Origin: Agriotes lineatus | Lineage: Eukaryota > Arthropoda > Insecta > Coleoptera > Elateridae | DNA: 64,000 bases | Direction of reading: 5' to 3' | NCBI GenBank assembly: GCA_940337035.1 | Contig: CALNHX010005249.1 | Location: forward strand, 1 to 64,000 | Shown here: positions 48,131 to 59,400 of the stretch, in pieces | Numbering within the stretch: position 1 is the stretch's first letter | Layout of the letters: the number at the start of each line of letters is the position of its first letter | The notes under the pieces: model-generated | Told to the model about the DNA's origin: nothing | Database searches by the model: none | What the model saw: the letters and a program-made list of their open reading frames with translations, nothing else | Position numbers and translations under genes: made by a program

Positions 48131-50729
48131 ATGAACAAAAAACGTAGTGAAATATGGAATCTGTTTGATGTAGTAGATGGGAATATTGCAAAATGTACAT
48201 TCTGCAGTGGTACATTTTCATACAAAGGTGGTGCAACACCTAATTTAACTAGACATTTAAAGAGAAAACATCCAACGGCGTTAGTGTCTGTGGGGCCGTC
48301 TACTTCTATGGCATCTACATCTAAAGCCGCAGCTAAAACTGAATCAGGTGACTCCATCTCACACCGTACATCATTAGATGCACAATCTAATAGAAACACC
48401 ACCAGCAGTAATAAAACAGGAGAGTCCATTTCGAAACGTAAATACCAGTCAACGCTAACTAGTTTTACAAAACGACCGTTGCCTTTGCAAAGTTCAAAAA
48501 AATTAGACGAGCAGTTAACCATTATGATTGCAGCAGAATATCAGCCCTTCAGTTTGGTTGAAGATGCACAATTCCGCATATTTGTAAATATGCTAAATCC
48601 AAACTATTCTCTGCCATCGCGGAAAACTGTGTCAAATGTGCTTCTACCGCAGTTATATAACAAAATAAGAGAAGCCGTAGAGGACCGTCTTTCAACAGCA
48701 GATTCCATTGCTTTTACCACAGATGGGTGGACATCGATTAATAATGACTCGTATCAGTCATTAACGGCACATTTTATTAATTCAGATGGTAAACTAGTAT
48801 CTTTCGTGCTAGGCTGTTTTAAAACAGAGGAAACTCATACAGCTTTGAACTTGGCCGCAGCAATTAAAAAAATGCTAACCGATTGGAAAATTTTTGACAA
48901 AATGTGCGGAGTAGTTACAGATAATGCTGCAAATATTAAAGCTGCCATTCGCAATATATCGTCAACTTGGTGTCACAGCGCGTGCTTTGCTCACACTTTA
49001 AATTTAATAGTCCAAAATGGTCTACGTGAAATGAAAGTGTCTCGGAATAAAGCTAAATCTGTGGTGGAATTTTTTAAACGTAGTCCAGTTGCAGCAGCTA
49101 AACTGCAAAGTCTACAAAAGCAAATGGAGTATCCTGAGCTAAAACTGAAAAATGATGTAGTAACAAGGTGGAATTCCACCTACGATATGTTAGACCGGAT
49201 TACTAAAGTAAAAGATCCCTTGCTGTCAGCAATAGCTGTAACAAATTGTGCTGAAACTCTAACTGCTCATGATTTTGATATCTTTGCTAAGTGCTGTAAA
49301 ATTTTAAAACCTTTTAAAGACGTTACAGAAGAATTAAGCAGTGAAAAAGGAGTAACTATATCTAAGATTATCCTATTTAGCCGTTTGTTATTAAACAATA
49401 TTTCTAAGATCCGTTTAGATTTGGAAAGAGAAAATCTGAATCCAAGTGAGACTGAAATTTTTAACATGTGTGAGACACTTGCGCAAGGACTACAAAAGAG
49501 ATTTCAAGATGCAGAGGATAACATAATCTGGGCCGACTCTACGTTTCTAGATCCGCGGTTTAAAAAATACGGGTTTAAAAAGGACACCGCGTACAAAAGT
49601 GCGCGAGATCGAATAGTAAACAAAATTACTGCTGCCATTTCACTAAAACAGGCGGAAAATCATGAACAGATTCAGCCAAACACGCCTCCATCTAATCAGA
49701 AGAGCGACGACTTAAGGTCCGAACACACATTCCCGGACCGTGCCAGGGCCGGAACACGGCCGTCACCCGGTTATGTCTCGGCCCGTTCATCTAGAAACCA
49801 CACATGTCCGTGTGCCGGCCGTGTTCCGGACAGTGGGACTCGGAAGTTTTGTCAGTCTGCTTCGAAATCTTTGACGTGATCGGTTAAAGATATACGGAAA
49901 TATTGTCTCAATTTTCTTCCAAACTCTGTCCTTGTACTCTGCATTTCTGAACTTTTCATTAGCTTGGTTATATTCTTATAGAGTACCGTAAACTTTCGAA
50001 TCTCCTCTATCAGTCGTTCTATGTATATATTCACCCTATATAAACAATGAATTATAAAGTTTTCAAATGCTGCGATTAAAATACACCCACTAAGTATTTT
50101 CCAAACGCTAACACTTGTGTGAAAGCAGATCTAATCTACCACCGAGACCGGACCGTCACCGTCAAAAAGTAAGCAAAACTATTATCACCCGGCCCGGGCC
50201 CGGTCCGGTGACGGCCCCCGGACATGACACGGTGATGTGTGAACAGATGCATTTAATTTCACTGTGCAATTCATTCACCGGGTGACGGCCGTCACACGGC
50301 CGTCCTCCGGCCCTGGCACGGTCCGGGAATGTGTGTCCAGACCTTTATGGAGTGATTTTGATAGCCAGGTAAGGAAATATAAGGAAGTAGTTTTCTGGTT
50401 TTATTATCGGATATATTTTTTAGATACATGAAATACAAATCGATAACAGTCCTCACACTGCTGCCATTACTGAAGTGGACAAAATTTTAGAAGAACCCAT
50501 ATTGAGAAGAGACTGCGATCCACTTAAATGGTGGGAAGAAAGAAAATTTGCATTTCCAAATATGTATGTGTACATGAAAAGTCGGCTTTCTATCCCTGCC
50601 ACGTCTGTACCTTCAGAAAGAATTTTTTCAAAGACCGGTAAAATTGTGAATGACCGCAGAAGTAGGTTATCAGCAGACAAAGTTGAAAAAACCGTATTTA
50701 TAAGTTCTAATTTGCATGTATTGTGTTAA
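48131..50729 (+). pseudogene. hAT transposase (BED zinc finger, ZBED-like), split by a MITE
   Basis: The likely start is ATG 48131 (MNKKRSEIW), because homologues begin just before the BED finger; the frame is open 19 codons further upstream. Residues about 5-45 form the BED finger (CTFC ... HLKRKH). The RNase H-like core follows, with TDGWTS and VVTDNAAN supplying catalytic Asp residues. The C-terminal dimerisation domain (WWEERKFAFPNM ... PSERIFSKTG) lies at 50516-50712. A 630-bp MITE interrupts codon 528/529. Beyond it are seven codons, a 55-bp GT-AG intron (50369-50423, phase 0) and the last exon 50424-50729. Total coding length without the MITE is 636 residues, normal for hAT. I see no other lesion. 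Confidence 0.85.
49715..50344. mobile_element. MITE with TTA target duplication (PIF/Harbinger-like)
   Basis: A 630-bp element flanked by TTA at 49712-49714 and 50345-50347. Its ends are long inverted repeats starting AGGTCYGRACACACATTCCC and continuing through CGTGCCAGGGCCGG, then into GC-rich ACGGCCGTCACCCGG motifs. The interior is AT-rich and non-coding. A 3-bp TTA/TAA duplication is characteristic of PIF/Harbinger elements, but family membership is inferred only from that. Confidence 0.85.
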
Positions 50730-50860
50730 TCCGTTAATTTCCATGTAGTGTGTTTTATTTTTGTTTTTTATATAAAAGTATTTTTGTTATAGACATTTTG
50801 GTTCCTGTTCTTAATAATATTACGTACCTACATTATTAACGTTGTAGTTTTTTATTCACA

Positions 50861-50866
50861 AATAAA
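50861..50866 (+). terminator. AATAAA polyadenylation signal of the hAT transposase gene
   Basis: Canonical signal 132 nt after the transposase stop codon and within the hAT boundaries. Confidence 0.5.
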
Positions 50867-52310
50867 TTAGTTTAGAAGTTTAGATTATATAGGACGGAGG
50901 CAATATTGCATTTGTTGAGATGAATGGAATGGAATGGAACCAATTACTAGTACTTAAAAACCTGCATTAGTGAGGTCAGGATTACATCTTCCCGTTTTAA
51001 AAGTGGATAATATGGAGCGTTTATTTGCAATATTGGATAATAATGAAAACAAAGATGAGTTTTTCGCTAGGTTTCAACTTTCGAGTTCATCTGTAGTAAA
51101 ATTTGGTGCTCGTTTACTTGTATCTATTTTCAACAGAAATAAAATTAATTGAATTACACCCGTGCTTCCAATTTCCATTTTATTAGAGCCTCGACACATG
51201 ACACGGCCGGAGTTGCAAGGTTTTTTATCAGTTATCAGTAATTTATTGCTTTTGGCGTCTTTGTATGTGCCCAATTGATGTTTGAGACATATAAACATAC
51301 TGAATTACCGACTGCGTGACCACTCACCAAAACAAAGATACGCGCGTTGTTCGATCCGGGTCCGGAATGACCGAGGACCCCGGGTGTCTGAAATTCACAT
51401 TCAATTTCGATGTCGATCCGAGGATCGAGTCCATCGGACTCGATCCACTTGCGGAATGGGATTGAAATGAACGAGTCCGCAAAAGTATCGAAACTTCCCA
51501 TCACTAGTTCGAAGGCAACTTTGACAAGAGTGTCTGGACCGTTTTAAGAAGAATGCAACTGATTTTATGCATGCTTTGCTACTACTGATCAAATTTATAT
51601 CAGACAAACCAAATTTAAATTAAAGCAATGAGCAGAACCTAGTTTTTCGGCCCAGAGAAAGCCATTACCCTAAAATCAGCTGGCATGGTGATGGCATGGG
51701 TTTTTTTGCGATGCAAAAAGGATTTTGATGATCGATTAATTTCCACAGGAATAAACGATAAGTAGTGAATGCTCTATTAACATTTTGGACCAATTGCTTC
51801 AAAATATTCAACAAAAAGTTGCCAGGTGTAGCGCATTAAAAATCATTTTTTACCAGGAAAATGCACGTTCTCACACTGGAGTTACTGCAATGGTAAAGCT
51901 ATCGAATTTAAGCACGATTTGCTTCCGCATCCACCTTATTCACTCTATTTGGCTCCCTCGGACTTCGGCTTATTCCCTACGCTCAAAATTTTCCTCGGTG
52001 GATAAAAATTGTCATCTGTTGAAAAGGCCAATGCCACTGTTGGCACCCATTTTGCAGACCTTGAGTAAAGCACCTTTTGTCATGGGATCAAAGCCTTAGA
52101 ACATTGCTGGATAAAATGTATTGAGCGTCTAAAAGGCTATGTTACAAAATAAAAATAATTTTGAAAACATAAAACCAGTCTTTCATTGGTAGGCTAACCA
52201 ATTATCATCCCACCCTCGTATGATACATATATGGGTTTTCCGCAAAAGCTTATTTTGACATTGGATAAAAAAGTACCAGCCAACAATTGTATGGCCACAC
52301 TGTGATTATA

Positions 52311-53310
52311 CAGGGTGTTAAGGAAATGAGTGCAAATATTTTAACCCGTAATAGAACGCGCTAAACTGAACAACTTTTCTATTTATCATTTTTTCGAAAA
52401 CGCTCTCAAAACGAGTTAAAATTCAAAACAGTTTTACTGTAAAAATGTATACCCCGCCTATGGAGTAAGATTTTCAATGCTACAAGCAACAAAAAATCTC
52501 TTTTAAATAAAACTGCACAGGTGCTGATAAAGACGTTGCGAAACATCTGGTTACTAATCTACCTCAATAATAATTCAAGTAAATCATTGGCCACATTTTA
52601 AATGAGGTCATCAATAATGGAAAATTGCATTAGGTCAGTAACAAATAACAATAATTAATCATTTATTTTTCAATGTTTAAGCTGATAAGAACAGATACTA
52701 CACTTTGATCTTACAATTAGCCCTAAGCCGAGAAGCGATTATGAAAGAAAAAAATATTTGTGGGTGTAATTTAATAATGTACCTACTCACTTTACAGCAA
52801 ATGTTCAAAATGATGCCCTTCGCTGTCAATGCAGGCTTGAATTCGTCTTGCCATCGAAACTAGTGTTATTGAAGTAATTTCCTGATTTTGGCGAATTATG
52901 TCAGCAACAGCATTCACACTTTCCGTCAGTTCTTCAATTGTATTAACGTATAAGATCAACATGTCTGTTAACTCAGAATTGGTATAATTCACCATTTTGG
53001 CAGTCAGCACACTCAACAATTCGAAATTTCGAACGACATGTGTGATAGCCGACGCGATGAACCACGTAACACATTTTTTGTCACAAAAACTACGATAAGA
53101 TTGTTTTGCTTGCTAAAGCACCTTTTCTTTTTCATTCATTATTTTGATGTTTCACTGCTACACCTGATACATCGAACGATTCTTCAAAATCAAGGGGGGG
53201 GGGATATTAAAAAAGATGAGATTTCGAAAAATTGTTATAAAGAAAACTTACTCAGAATGACGAGTTCTATTACAGGTTAAAATATTTGCACTCATTTTCC
53301 TAACACCCTG
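52311..53310 (-). mobile_element. Tc1-like internal-deletion derivative, 1.0 kb
   Basis: The ends CAGGGTGTTARGRAAATGAG are inverted copies over about 45 bp with weaker similarity to about 100 bp, flanked by TA at 52309-52310 and 53311-53312. The minus strand retains only the first and last parts of a transposase (next entry). It is non-autonomous. Confidence 0.88.
52792..53019 (-). pseudogene. Fused N- and C-terminal remnants of a Tc1-like transposase
   Basis: The 75-codon frame begins near MVNYTNSELTDMLILY, the DUF4817-type opening of insect Tc1-like transposases. It then passes directly into VSMARRIQACIDSEGHHFEH, the usual C-terminal ending of such proteins. The whole DDE catalytic core, about 250 residues in relatives, is missing. 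The deletion left the frame open, so a small product could in principle be made; whether it is made is unknown. Confidence 0.7.
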
Positions 53311-53409
53311 TATAGTCACTGTACTTGTATCGAATCGTACTAGCGAGAGGGAATAAAAGGTTCAGCCTTATGGAGTGACGCTTAAGGACTATTAATTGGG
53401 TTGCCTGCA

Positions 53410-55609
53410 CAGGATGTTCCAGATGAGAGCAACTACATGGGGATTTCGGAAACGGCAAGTGATACAGGGTGGCTTAAATGAGAAAAAGTTGCGCTATTCC
53501 GAGTCTAATCAGATGCTGTATCGAAATTAAAAATATCTACAGGGGTTTTTAAAATATCGAGCAAAAACAAAAAATTGTGGTGTTCGAACAATTGCAATAT
53601 CTTGTAAAAAAATTAATAAAATTTGGTAGTTTTGTATTAGCGCGTACAACCAATCGAATGACGTTAACGAATTTTTTCTAGGCCTTCTAGATTTTTTGCA
53701 ACCATATCCAACTTTGTTATTTACTATGGCCACCGTATTGGATTTATAAGTGATTAAATAGCGCATAAAAAGAGTTTTTTAACCATGTATAACAAGCCTA
53801 TCTTTGGATGACGCAAAGTGTAAATTTATTTAAAAAAACATTTTTTTACTTAGTTGGCTGTGAAACAAATGCCCCAATTGTGTTTGTTGTCATAGCTATG
53901 TACCTATCTGTCAAAACTTTGTTATTTATTTTGTTGTATCTGTTAAGAGTGTAATTTTTAAATTTAATATGTAAAGGTATTTAAATTGGAAAAAAGTGGA
54001 TATCTATAATTGTTTCATTTTGTGCCGGAGGAAGGCTGAACGAGCTCAAGATATGTACTTTCAGCGATATCCAGAAAGACCGCAACCAGGTTTGTCGATG
54101 TTCAGAATGCTTAGAAATAATTTCCTTATTTATGGTTCCTTTAGAAAACAAAATCGCAATAGAGTGTGTAATGAAAATATTGAAAATCTTGTTTTGCAAA
54201 GTGTTATCGACAATCCTCGTACCTCCCTTCGTCAAATGGAAAATAATGTTGAAGTTCCTAAATTAGCTGTTCAGAGAATTCTTAAAAAATACAAGTGGAA
54301 CATATTAGTCAAGGACCCTGAGATGGTAACTTAGAAAGGAGAATATTGTTTTGCAATTGGTTCTTAGAAAAATGCCAAGAAAATCCTCAATTTCCGCTTG
54401 AGGTTCCGTGGTCTGATGAAAGCAGATTTACAAACTGGGTATTTAACAGACACAACGTGTATTGGGCCGTTCAAAATCCGTTCTTACATCGTGAGGTGCG
54501 TCATCAAGTTAAGTGGGGTTTTAATGTATGGTTAGGAGTCATAAACGGACACGTACTATTTAACATTTTTCATAATAATTTGATTGTACCTCGATATCTT
54601 GAAATATTACAAAATTACGTCGACCAAACTAGAAAATTTGCCTCTTCAAGATGTAGCGAACAGGTGGTTCCAGCAAGACGGAGCACCTCCACATAATGGA
54701 AGAATCATAACTGACTATTTGAATCAGCAACATGGAAATAACTGGATAGGAAATCGAGGTCCGGTTGCCTGGCCTGCTCGCTCGCCGGACCTTACGCCAC
54801 TTGATATTTGCATTTGGGGATACTTAATGGATATAGTTTATTGTACTCCTTATAATACGGTAGCAGATCTTGAGGCAGCCATTGTTCAAACCATTGAAGA
54901 AATGCATGGACAAACGGTTAAAGATGCATGTAGCCTTTGTCTCTAATTCATCGATGTATGACGTGCATTAATAACAACGGTGGAATTTTCGAACATTTAT
55001 TTTAATTTACTTTAATTCAACGCTTTGTCATCGGTTTGTTTTGGTTTTGAGTTTAATCATAAATAATGTATTAGTTGTTAACTTTAGTATCATAAATAAA
55101 AGATTACTTTTTAAAGAAATTTTTAAGAAAACACAATTGCGGTATTTGTTTCACAGCCAACTAAGCGAAAAACTGTTTTTTTATAAATTTAACTTTCCAT
55201 CATCCAAAGATAGGCCTGTTATACATGGTTGAAAAACTCTTTTTATGCGCTATTTAATCATGTATAAATCCAATATGGCGGCTATAAGAAATAACAAAGT
55301 TGGCTATGATTGCAAAAAATCTAAAAGGCCTGGAAAAAGTTCGTTAACGTCATTCGATTGGCCGTAGTCGCTACTACAAAACTATCAAATTTTATTAAAT
55401 GTTTTTACAAGATGGCGACGATATTGCAATTTTTCGAAAACCACATTTTTTTGTTTTTGCTCGATATTTTAAAAACTCCTGTAGATATTTTTAATTTCGA
55501 TACAGCATCTGATTGGGCTCGGAATAGCGCAACTTTTTTCTCATTTAAGCCACCCTGTATCACTTGCCGTTTTCGAAATCCCCATGCAGTTGCTCTTATC
55601 TGGGACAGA
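53410..55609 (+). mobile_element. Tc1/mariner element with about 480-bp inverted repeats
   Basis: Inverted repeats span about 53421-53890 and 55131-55605, with moderate divergence and small indels. They contain, in mirrored positions, TACAGGGTGGCTTAAATGAG flanked by TA (53463 and 55559). The true ends may therefore be either at 53465/55557 or at the outer CAGGATGTTCC near 53410. The interior carries a broken transposase (53996-54946). Confidence 0.75.
53996..54946 (+). pseudogene. Tc1/mariner-superfamily transposase, DD41D-type spacing, frameshifted
   Basis: Three frame segments align with one transposase. Positions 53996-54334 hold the N-terminal helix-turn-helix region (RKAERAQDMYFQRYPERPQP, then NPRTSLRQME). 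Positions 54346 to about 54620 hold the first catalytic Asp (PWSDESRF) and VKWGFNVWLGV. Positions about 54620-54946 hold WFQQDGAPPH (second Asp) and ARSPDLTPLDICIWGYL (third Asp). By count, 41 residues separate the second Asp from the Asp of PLD, giving DD41D. A stop and shift near 54334 and a shift near 54610 inactivate it. The catalytic residues themselves are preserved. Confidence 0.8.
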
Positions 55610-55791
55610 TACAGAGTGTCCATTTTATCATTCCCCAGAAGGTTTGAAAATAGGCAAAATTTCCAGAGGCAACTTAGTGAAAAACAAGTTTTTTTTAAAT
55701 AAAAGGATAATTTTTAATAAAAGAAACTGGTTTTGCTAAGCTTTGCCTATTTGCAAACGTTCAGTGGGAATGATAAAATTAACACTCTGTA
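55610..55791. mobile_element. Small palindromic MITE (182 bp including TA)
   Basis: TACAGAGTGTCCATTTTATC opens the element. The reverse complement, with a few changes, closes it at 55791, and the inverted match extends about 55 bp inward. TA is present at both ends. It abuts the right end of the DD41D element and may have truncated it. Confidence 0.75.
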
Positions 55792-55858
55792 TAATATTGG
55801 AAAATAATTCCAATATAAATTAAACTCGAGTAGAGGATGCTAATATGTAAACAGTTGG

Positions 55859-56110
55859 TGTATGAGCTTACGCTCGCTGGCTTAGTCGAGTGACCCAAAA
55901 ATCCACAAACAAACACTTGTAGGTTAATTCCCACAAACAAACAAAAACAAACACTGGTAGAAAAGTAACTGCTTTATTTAGTAATATGAACGGCCAGGCA
56001 CTTCTGGTCGCGAAGACGGTCAGTTCCAATCTTGCCCCAGTTTGAGCCGGGGTGCGAGTCCCTAACAAGTAGGGGGTGGGAATATTTGTGGCCAATGGCA
56101 AGCTTAAACA
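55859..56110 (-). repeat. 3' LTR of the BEL/Pao element
   Basis: 252 bp, TG...CA termini, paired with 62007-62258 at a constant offset of 6,148 bp, so there are no indels between the two copies. Confidence 0.93.
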
Positions 56111-56444
56111 ATGCCGCCCGCCTTGAAGTATTGTACTTCAATAATGAACAATTAATTATGAATGAAAATGCAAAAAAACTAAATCTAAGTAACAATTAGT
56201 AGTAATGAAAAAATACACACAAACTTAATTTACATTACAACTACAAATGAAAGGAAAAAGAAACATATATATACACAATTTGAGCTAAAAACAAATGCAA
56301 AGAAAAAACATATGTACACAATTAATGCTAAGAACAAATGCAAAAAAAGACATATAAACACAATTAATAGTAAGAACACATGAAGAAAAAAAAACATATA
56401 TACACAATCAACGCTAATAACAAATGTAATGTTTATATTTAGTC
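56111..56444. other. 3' untranslated part of the BEL/Pao element
   Basis: A-rich on the plus strand (T-rich on the coding strand), with imperfect repeats of AACATATATACACAATT-like sequence at about 56262, 56308, 56350 and 56390. It lies between the polyprotein stop and the polypurine tract. Confidence 0.6.
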
Positions 56445-59400
56445 CTATTGCGATGTGATTGTGTCTTTTTCAGTGGGCAACACACATAATTGGTTTATTG
56501 CACGTTTCACTATTCCACTTTTGGTTTTTACACTTGCCACTCGCGCAACACCATCTTGCCCTGGGAAAGTCTCTAGGACGCGACCTAATCGCCACAACTG
56601 AGGAGGTGTTGGTTCCTTAATTAGAACCATCGATCCAGGAATCAGTTGTCCTGATGTCTGCCTCCATTTACTCCGCTGTTGCAGAGATTGTAAGTATTCT
56701 GTCGACCACCGCGACCAGAATTCCTGATACATTTTTTGAATGTATTGGAATCGACGCAGGCGGTTGCTTGCAATGTCGCCAAGTCCAGGTTCCGGAATAG
56801 CCAATAACGCATCACCAATCAGGAAATGACCGGGGGTTAAAGGAGTTAAGTCATTAGGATCGGTGCTTAAAGGAGTTAGTGGCCTTGAATTCAAAATGGC
56901 TTCGATTTCAACAAATAAGGTGTTTAATTCCTCAAACGTGAGAGAGTTCGTGCTAAATAATCTACAAAACAATCTTTTTGCGGACTTGACTGCGGCTTCA
57001 CAGAGCCCGTTGAAGTGCGGGCTACGAGGAGGAATAAAACGCCATTCAATTCGGTTCTGAGTCAAAAAATCATTTAATTTATTTTTGAGCAATTCAGATT
57101 TAAATAATCGGGCAAGTTCAGCTAATTGATTTCGAGCACCGATAAAATTTGTACCGTTATCTGAATGAATTACTTGACATATGCCGCGTCGAGAGATAAA
57201 ACGCCGTAACGCTGCTAAAAAGGCTTCAGTTGACAAATCACTAACGATTTCCAGGTGGACCGCTTTAGTTGCGAAACAAACAAAGATGCATAGGTACGCC
57301 TTGACAATTTTGCGACCCCGAGTGCGGCCTTCACGTATCAAAAACGGTCCTGCAAAATCCACTGCGCAAATTGAAAAAGGTCGTGCAGGAGTTAATCTGG
57401 TTGCGGGCAAATCAGCCATTAATGGTTGAGCAACCTTATTGGTGAATCTTGCGCAAGTGACGCATTTCCTCAATTCTCGTTTGATAGCGCTTTTACCAGA
57501 AATTGGCCAAAATTCGTTGCGTATGGTATGTAATAAGGCTTGATGTCCGAAATGGTAATGACGCAAATGCACGTCGCGAATTATCAAATTGGTTAATTTG
57601 TCTTTGTTCGGAAGTAGTATCGGGTGCTTTCGAGCGTATGGGATATTCGCATTTTTGATTCTACCTCCGACACGCAACATTCCAGCTGAGTCCAGAAATG
57701 GATTAAAACTTAAGATATTGCTATTGTTTGCTATTGGTTTTCCATTTGATAATGCATTTATTTCGTTAGGAAAATGCTGTCTTTGAATTTCCCGGACGAG
57801 GTGCATGAACCCATTTTGGATTTCGTCGTTTGATAAGGGTCCGGAAATTCTCGATTCGCGAGGTTGGCGTATGTTATACTTAAACCGGAAACAATACCCT
57901 AATATTTTCTTTAGTTTTGTGAGTCGGGAAACTTTATTCAACAAATTTTGTACAACATCATTTTCTAAGGAGGCGGTAGTTATTAACACATTGTCTTGTT
58001 TTCGCTCAGGTAATTCCGCCGGCATTGTGAACGTGGACGCTGGCCAGGTACTTTTGTCGGCTTGTAGCCAAGCTGGACCGTGCCACCATAAGGAATTATC
58101 TTGTAATTGGGCAGGGTTGACGCCCCTTGAGACTAGATCTGCTGGATTATCCGCGGATCGCACATGGGCCCAATTACTCGGTGATGACGCTGCTTGTATT
58201 TCCGCGACCCGATTGGAAACAAATGTTTTTAATTTATGCGGCGGTGTGCCAATCCAACACAGTGTGATGGTCGAGTCACACCAAAAGAATTCTGAAGCGA
58301 AGTTTATGTTCAGGCTACCTTTGACCTTCGCCATTAGCTTGCACAATAGAAGTGCACCACATAGTTCCAAGCGTGGTAAGGAAATTTGCTTCAAGGGTGC
58401 AACCCGGGATTTAGATGTTAACAAATGAGTTTGAACAATACCGTTGGCCGAATAGGATCGTAAATAGACATTAGCCGCGAACGCGAACGGACAAGCATCT
58501 GAGAACCCGTGGATTTCAAAATAGGACGCGTTGTCACATTTAACATGACGAGGAATTCGCAGTTGATTTATGTTTGGCAGATCAGCAAGAAAGTTTACCC
58601 AAAAGGTATTCAAATCTAATGGTATAGCTTGATCCCAGTTTGTACCAGAAGCCCAAACCTTTTGCATTATTATTTTTGCTCGAGTTATTATTGGCCCAAT
58701 TAGTCCGAGAGGATCAAATATGCGTGCAATACTTGAAAGGATTTGCCGTTTAGTAAAGTGGTTGGTACGTGAGATGTTGTCTACTTCATATTTGAATATA
58801 TCCTGTTCCCAATTCCAAATGAGCCCTAAAGTTTTGGTTTCATGGTCGCCTATTTTTATAATTCCCGAAGATGCAATATTAGCTGCTTCAGGAATTAGTT
58901 CAGCATGATTCGCTGCCCATTTTGAAAGTGTAAAACCGCCAGCCTTCAATAAATGGATTAATTGATCGCGTAACAGTTTCGTTTGTTCTAATGAATCGCT
59001 ACCGCATAATGCGTCGTCTACATAAAAATGATTTAACACCGCATTACTGGCTTCGGGTAAGCTGTTGCGATGTTCGATTGCTAATTGCTGTAAGCATTTT
59101 ATTGCTAGATATGGAGCACAAACCGTTCCGTACGTGACTGTATTCAACTCGAAAATTTGAATTGGGTAATCAGAATTGTCGCGCCATAAAATTTTCTGAT
59201 ATTTCCGATCGTCGGGATGAATCCAAATTTGCCGGTACATTTTAGTAATGTCCGCACTTATTGCATATTTGGGCAAACGAAAACGCAAAATCACGTCGAA
59301 AAGTTCGTTTTGTAATTGTGGACCAGTTAACAATATGTCGTTCAGACTAATTCCTGAGCTCGACCTGGTCGTGGCATCGTACACCACACGTAACCGTGTT

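Larger units (their letters stand above)
47666..51506 (+). mobile_element. hAT transposon with a near-complete transposase gene
   Basis: The left end is TAGCGATGTG and the right end, reversed, is TAGTGATGGGAAG, the usual hAT-like form. The flanking octamers GAACGAAG (47658-47665) and GTTCGAAG (51507-51514) match at six of eight positions. GATCC/GATCGAGTCC-rich subterminal blocks occur at both ends. About 90 bp is directly repeated near each end (47921-48010 and 51192-51280). It carries a BED-finger transposase and is itself interrupted by a MITE. Confidence 0.8.
47267..52152 (+). pseudogene. Degraded mariner transposase gene split by a hAT insertion
   Basis: The left part (47267-47665) begins with ATG and gives, across stops, the mariner N-terminus: KILGMVLKVK, LKLSEIANVVNISKE and a TQELGTKKLSA segment leading to the conserved WVPRLLT. 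The right part (51507-52152) continues with FFTRKMHVLTLEL-region remnants, a YSLYLAPSDFGLF-like block near 51950 (the SPD..PSD catalytic motif) and the C-terminus WIKCIERLKGYVTK before TAA at 52150. Many stops and shifts break it. Removing 47666-51506 rejoins the two halves of one mariner. Domain identity is from known mariner structure; the breaks are seen directly. Confidence 0.75.

Noticed and set aside
50163..50344. GC-rich CGGCCC/GGGCCG segments as a CpG-island promoter
   Set aside because: They are the inverted-repeat arms of the MITE at 49715-50344 and mirror its left end.
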